NCBI RefSeq assembly: GCF_024868665.1
Contig: NC_079890.1
Span: forward strand, 1,036,391 to 1,100,390
Direction of reading: 5' to 3'
Length of the DNA: 64,000 bases
Source: Triplophysa rosa
Lineage: Eukaryota; Chordata; Actinopteri; Cypriniformes; Nemacheilidae
In this document: in pieces, positions 60,255 to 64,000 of the stretch
Position numbering within the stretch: the stretch's first letter is position 1
Layout of the letters: every line of letters begins with the position of its first letter
Program-made: the position numbers and the translations under genes
Notes under the pieces: model-generated
Database searches by the model: none
Told to the model about the DNA's origin: nothing
The model's input: only the letters and a program-made list of their open reading frames with translations

Positions 60255-60287
60255 GCAAGGTTGGTGGTTCGAGCCCACCCAGGGACG
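60255..60287 (+). pseudogene. 3' half of a tRNA-Asn
   Basis: GCAAGGTTGGTGGTTCG onward matches the variable loop, T-arm and 3' acceptor strand of the intact tRNA-Asn at 61127-61200, ending GGGACG. The 5' half is absent. Orientation is opposite to the intact gene. Confidence 0.8.
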
Positions 60288-60534
60288 ACGCCCGCTTTTG
60301 AGTAAAATTATATAAGTATGACCTCACAATCAGCAGCCATTTAACAAAGTGTTTCTGGATTATTCTGCAGCTACATCATAAAACATTTATATTATGCACA
60401 ATCACGTGTCTGTTTACTGAATGAAGGGTCAAAACTTAAAACAGCGTAGTTCAACCTATATGAGTTCAAGAAGCCCCCTTTTGTTGAAAGACACACATAT
60501 TTTTTTGAAAATGCCATAACTAGAAGAGGGACTG

Positions 60535-60774
60535 GGGGCAGTTTCCTGGACAGGGTTTAAGATAGTCTCAGACTAATTTAAACGTGAGAGATGCCTTGAT
60601 CGAAAACAACTTGCACTGACGTATCTTAAAATGTATCACTGCGATTGTTTTTTCTCAAGATGCACACAGTGATGTTTTTTTGTAAAGTATGTTTTTTTTT
60701 AAATAACTTAATTATCCTAATTTAACTAAGGCCTAGTCCTGGTTTAAGGTAATCCTTGTCTGGGAAACCGCCCC
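60535..60774. mobile_element. Short element with GGGGC(G/A)GTTTCC terminal inverted repeats
   Basis: GGGGCAGTTTCCTGGACAGG at the left and CTTGTCTGGGAAACCGCCCC at the right are imperfect inverse copies. The interior carries 'gtctcagactaatttaaa' and 'taaggcctagtcctggttta'. About 240 bases, no coding frame. Confidence 0.65.
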
Positions 60775-61126
60775 TCCATGTTTTGAGACAATGCTTAAAT
60801 TAAAATCTTATTTTAAATCCGGAGGGCCCCTTGACCGTTTGGTGGGAACACTGTTTTAACAACATAATAATAACAAATAATAATAAGGTATAAATATTTG
60901 CCTCGTGTGATGGACTTTACAAATAATTATAAAAAATATAAGGGACTACATGGTGTATGACGTTTTATTAATAATTGTAGACCTACTAAATTAATAAAAT
61001 GAATGTCACTATGTCTATGCTATTTAAATATCCGGATTTAAAAAAAATAAAAGTATTTTGTAATAAAATTATAATATTTACATTAAAAAACAGACTTTGC
61101 CGCTTAAGAAAAAACGCTAAATTTTC

Positions 61127-61143
61127 CGTCCCTGGGTGGGCTC

Positions 61144-61194
<51 letters not shown>

Positions 61195-61200
61195 AGAGAC
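61127..61200 (-). tRNA. tRNA-Asn (anticodon GTT)
   Basis: The 74-base gene on the minus strand begins GTCTCTGTGGCGCAATCGG (acceptor, A box), has anticodon loop CTGTTAA and T-arm GGTTCGAGCCC (B box), and ends CCCAGGGACG. A T6 run about 15 bases downstream can end RNA polymerase III transcription. Confidence 0.95.
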
Positions 61201-61960
61201 CAGATAAGTCATGTGTTGACGTCACGTCTACTTTACTACTGCAAAAGATATTTTATATGATGCCACTAGATGGTGCTGCAGACTAACAAACAGAAGAACG
61301 AGCAGGACAAAGCCCAAACTCAGATGCTAGAACAAATGTCTACCTTTTCGCATCCGCTATACACAAAATCTTATAACTTTAAAATCCTACAGACAATTGC
61401 TTGTGTTAATTTTGCTAATGTATTGTATTTGCAATTATACCGTATATCCTATAATTTCCCTGTTTTTATATAATTGCTTTTCCTGTTGTTGTTTTCTTAT
61501 GGCTCTTTACTATAAAATGTGTTTTCTGTAAATCTGTTACGCAACAATGCATACTGTTGCATTGTAGTCAAATGTTCCAAAAGCATTCAGATGGGTTTGA
61601 CCAAAACAATAATAATTTGATGCGTTACATTATTAAATAAAATAATAAATGTACTTCTTTTTATTATGTTCATTTTTTTCTCTGTTATGTAAGGAATTAA
61701 ATAGCCTACTATACAAATATTATAGTAAAAATTGTATAGATTTTTATTATATCTATAAAAATGGTGATGAATCAAAATCCCACCGGCCCACTGTTGCAGC
61801 CAAATGCTGACTTGTTACTATATAAACTGAAAGATGCAAATTTATAAGATTCAAGTATGTTGAACTATGTGACAAAAGTATGTAATAGACAACTTTTTAA
61901 AAAGAGTAAACACTACAATTACTAATTCAAGTAAACTTAAAAAAACGTAATATCTCACCT

Positions 61961-61990
61961 TGTCCAGCAAATCTCCATCAGAAGACATGA
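61961..61990 (-). other. Isolated candidate start exon (weak)
   Basis: ATG at 61988-61986 opens MSSDGDLLDK and runs straight into a GTGAGA donor. No partner exon was found to its left within the window, so it may be chance. Confidence 0.15.
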
Positions 61991-62118
61991 GTACAAACAT
62001 ATTTCCTAGACTTTTCTGTCAGCACAAGTGAGTGTCTCTTTTTGAAGTTTATTTCTGAGAAATACATAAGAAGTAGACTGATACTATACTGACTTAAAAG
62101 AAGTATAACTTTAATTTC

Positions 62119-62229
62119 ATGATCATGTAAAATGTTGTCCAGGTTGAATCTTCATGTCATTTGAGTATTCGATCATTGTTTTGAATACATTTGAAAGTGC
62201 GTCGGTGCTGGAGTTAGTTAGGGCACCTG
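62119..62229 (-). CDS. Possible last coding exon of an unrecognised minus-strand gene
   Basis: A good acceptor (pyrimidine tract then CATACAG) is followed, in one frame, by about 33 codons (ALTNSSTDALSNVFKTMIEY, then SNDMKIQPGQHFT) and a TGA. A minus-strand AATAAA lies at 62048-62053, about 70 bases past the stop, as expected for a terminal exon. Upstream exons would be to the right and were not identified; they may lie outside the window. The product is not recognised. Confidence 0.35.
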
Positions 62230-63330
62230 TATGAAAAGAAGGAGGTGCATTTGTCAGCTGGTATGTCAAGGTACAGAAATGTTATAATCAAGTTCAGTTT
62301 AACACAGCTGATGAGTGTCAACTGACCAAATCGAGACATTCAAAAACAACACGGATAAAACCAAGCTGTAAAAATACATCCTTTCCTTGTTCTTTTTAAA
62401 AGCATACTTCTGAGAATGAGGGCGAGGTGCAGGAATGCACTGAACATTTCATCTGAAATGCCATTTTCAGTTCACAGAATATAGAGAAACTTTGACAGAG
62501 AAAACGTAACGATTTAAGTGAAAAGGGAATTATCATTTAATGTGGCTGAGTCATATGCATCAAAGAGATCACATTTGAATATCGTTATCATTTATATTAT
62601 CTTGTATTTATCAGAACCAAAGCTCATTGAACCTTTGTGGAACACCTAAGATCACTTTCGAATTCCACAATTTAATTCACATCCATTGGTGACAAACTAT
62701 GTCTCAACCTCTAGAATCTCCATTTTATTAGAATATATAAATGATGTAGAAAAAGTGATGTAATAACTTTCTCATCTTTTTTTGGTCAGCAATCATCTGT
62801 TTCTTTCATAAGAGACATACTTTAGGTCTGTATTTTAAAGCTTTCATGAATCACATCCATTTAGTGTAAAGTTTCATGCGTATTCTGGATAAATTCAGTT
62901 ATAAACGTTTCGTTTCAGCCAAGAATTTTGTTCATCGGGCGCATCACGTGTGAGGAATTAAGAGTCATTAAGACAGAAGTGCTTCAACAGAACATGCCTG
63001 AAATACACCACATGATGAGGTCACTGCGCTTACGTCATCACGCCTCATCTTGTGTGCATGCGGATGTTTTCTAGGCATTCATGCACAGCTCAAAGTAAAG
63101 AAAACAACATTTTTCAAATTCATATTTGTCTTTTAACTTGAAGACGGGATGTTTGCATCTTTCAGTATCAGCATCACATTATGACAGATTCACAGCATTA
63201 GAGAATGTCACGTACTGTATACAACTCATTTGGGTACAATTAATCCAGCGCTCCATCATTTTACTCCAATGTTTTTTTGTTCTTGAATTTGAAACGAAGA
63301 AATCCTGCTTCATCTGCATGATTCCAATGG
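62230..63330. other. Stretch with no recognised gene
   Basis: No splice-bounded coding frame was found on either strand. If the exon at 62119 is real, this is intron. Confidence 0.4.
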
Positions 63331-63479
63331 GACTGACTGGTATGAATGTAGATGATGCTGGAGGATGAAGTGCTCAGTTGTGAAATCATTGTTATGTTCT
63401 GCACGAGCAGATGCAGTCGACGTTCACATCTTTCAACAAGGGCGCCGTTTCTGTTCTTAACAAATAACCATGCTGATAA

Positions 63480-63724
63480 AACGAGGGTGAGGCAAATGAG
63501 TCAACAAAGAAAACTCGTACTACAGGTTATAGCTTTGGCCGGAGTAAACGGAAACTATTTTCATGGGGATTTGTAGCCAGGGTTAATCATGTCAGTGGTG
63601 TAAACAAACGTCAGATCAAAGATGTGTGTTTATCATTAAGAGACCTCGTGGATTGAAGGAGGAGTAACACTGTAGTACTGCTGTCTCCGCTCCGTGAAGT
63701 TTAGAAGGTACTGCAACACCAAGG
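63480..63724 (+). other. Possible plus-strand 5' exon ending at a GTGAGT donor (weak)
   Basis: The sequence ACACCAAG|GTGAGTGTG gives a strong donor at 63724/63725. The preceding 250 bases have no start codon with a convincing frame, so a 5' UTR or repeat-derived signal are equally possible. Confidence 0.15.
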
Positions 63725-63837
63725 TGAGTGTGTAGGCATGAGAAAGCTTGATTTCGGGCGACATCCCCTTTTTCAGCGGCTTCTGAATGCCTCGGTTTAG
63801 TGAGATCTGTCTCTACTAAAATCTGTCAGATGAATGA

Positions 63838-64000
63838 TTTCAAATTTCAGCATTTACTCACCTTTCTTTCTTCCGCAGAACACAAAAGAAGATAATTTGA
63901 AAAATGTTCAACACTGGCACCCATTCACTTCTATTGTATGGATCAATGCAAGTGATTAACAACATTCTTCAAAATATCTTCTTGTCGTGTTCTGCCGGAA
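63838..64000. repeat. Short DNA element of the TTAAAGG family (copy 8, cut by the window edge)
   Basis: The interior phrases 'gcatttactcacctttc', 'gaacacaaaagaagataatt' and 'cttcaaaatatcttct' are those of the family. Confidence 0.6.

Noticed and set aside
1..64000. CRISPR arrays, bacterial operons or phage modules
   Set aside because: The window is vertebrate nuclear DNA; the only regular array is the AT-rich satellite at 9480-10545, which has no unique spacers.

Overview
The window is vertebrate nuclear DNA from a teleost fish, most likely a cyprinid. It is AT-rich and intron-rich, with vertebrate splice sites, eukaryotic tRNA genes, fish-type short mobile elements and L2-like LINE fragments. 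The protein of the central gene (vax2) is close to what I remember of the zebrafish protein but not identical. Gene models were built by hand from reading frames, splice sites and remembered family sequences; no database search was run.

Layout. All five recognised protein genes are on the minus strand. (1) 99-6571: the N-terminal half (10 coding exons, 319 codons) of a shootin-family coiled-coil gene that continues past the left edge. (2) 6572-19466: intergenic DNA with a 30-bp/120-bp satellite block, dispersed repeats and several GC-rich, repeat-poor blocks that look like candidate regulatory elements. (3) 19467-36202: complete vax2 homeobox gene in three coding exons, introns about 3.0 and 12.8 kb, 310 residues. 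(4) 36203-42026: intergenic, repeats and a possible divergent promoter. (5) 42027-48100: complete adissp (C20orf27 family), five coding exons plus a likely non-coding first exon, 173 residues. (6) 49244-53841: the most interesting region, two tandem four-exon genes for small proteins (137 and 139 residues). Each has a predicted N-myristoylation signal, a variable linker and a C-terminal ubiquitin-like domain that ends in Cys rather than Gly-Gly. Each has an interferon-type response element and a TATA box directly upstream. (7) 54000-64000: tRNA-Lys, tRNA-Asn and two tRNA relics, an L2-like LINE fragment, short DNA elements, and at the right edge a possible last exon of another minus-strand gene.

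How it fits together. shootin and vax2 lie side by side in the same order and orientation as human SHTN1 and VAX1, so this looks like the surviving duplicate of an ancestral Vax-Shootin pair. The tandem ubiquitin-like genes look like an interferon-responsive family unrelated to the developmental genes beside them. I did not recognise them as a named family, and they are the best candidate for an undescribed system.
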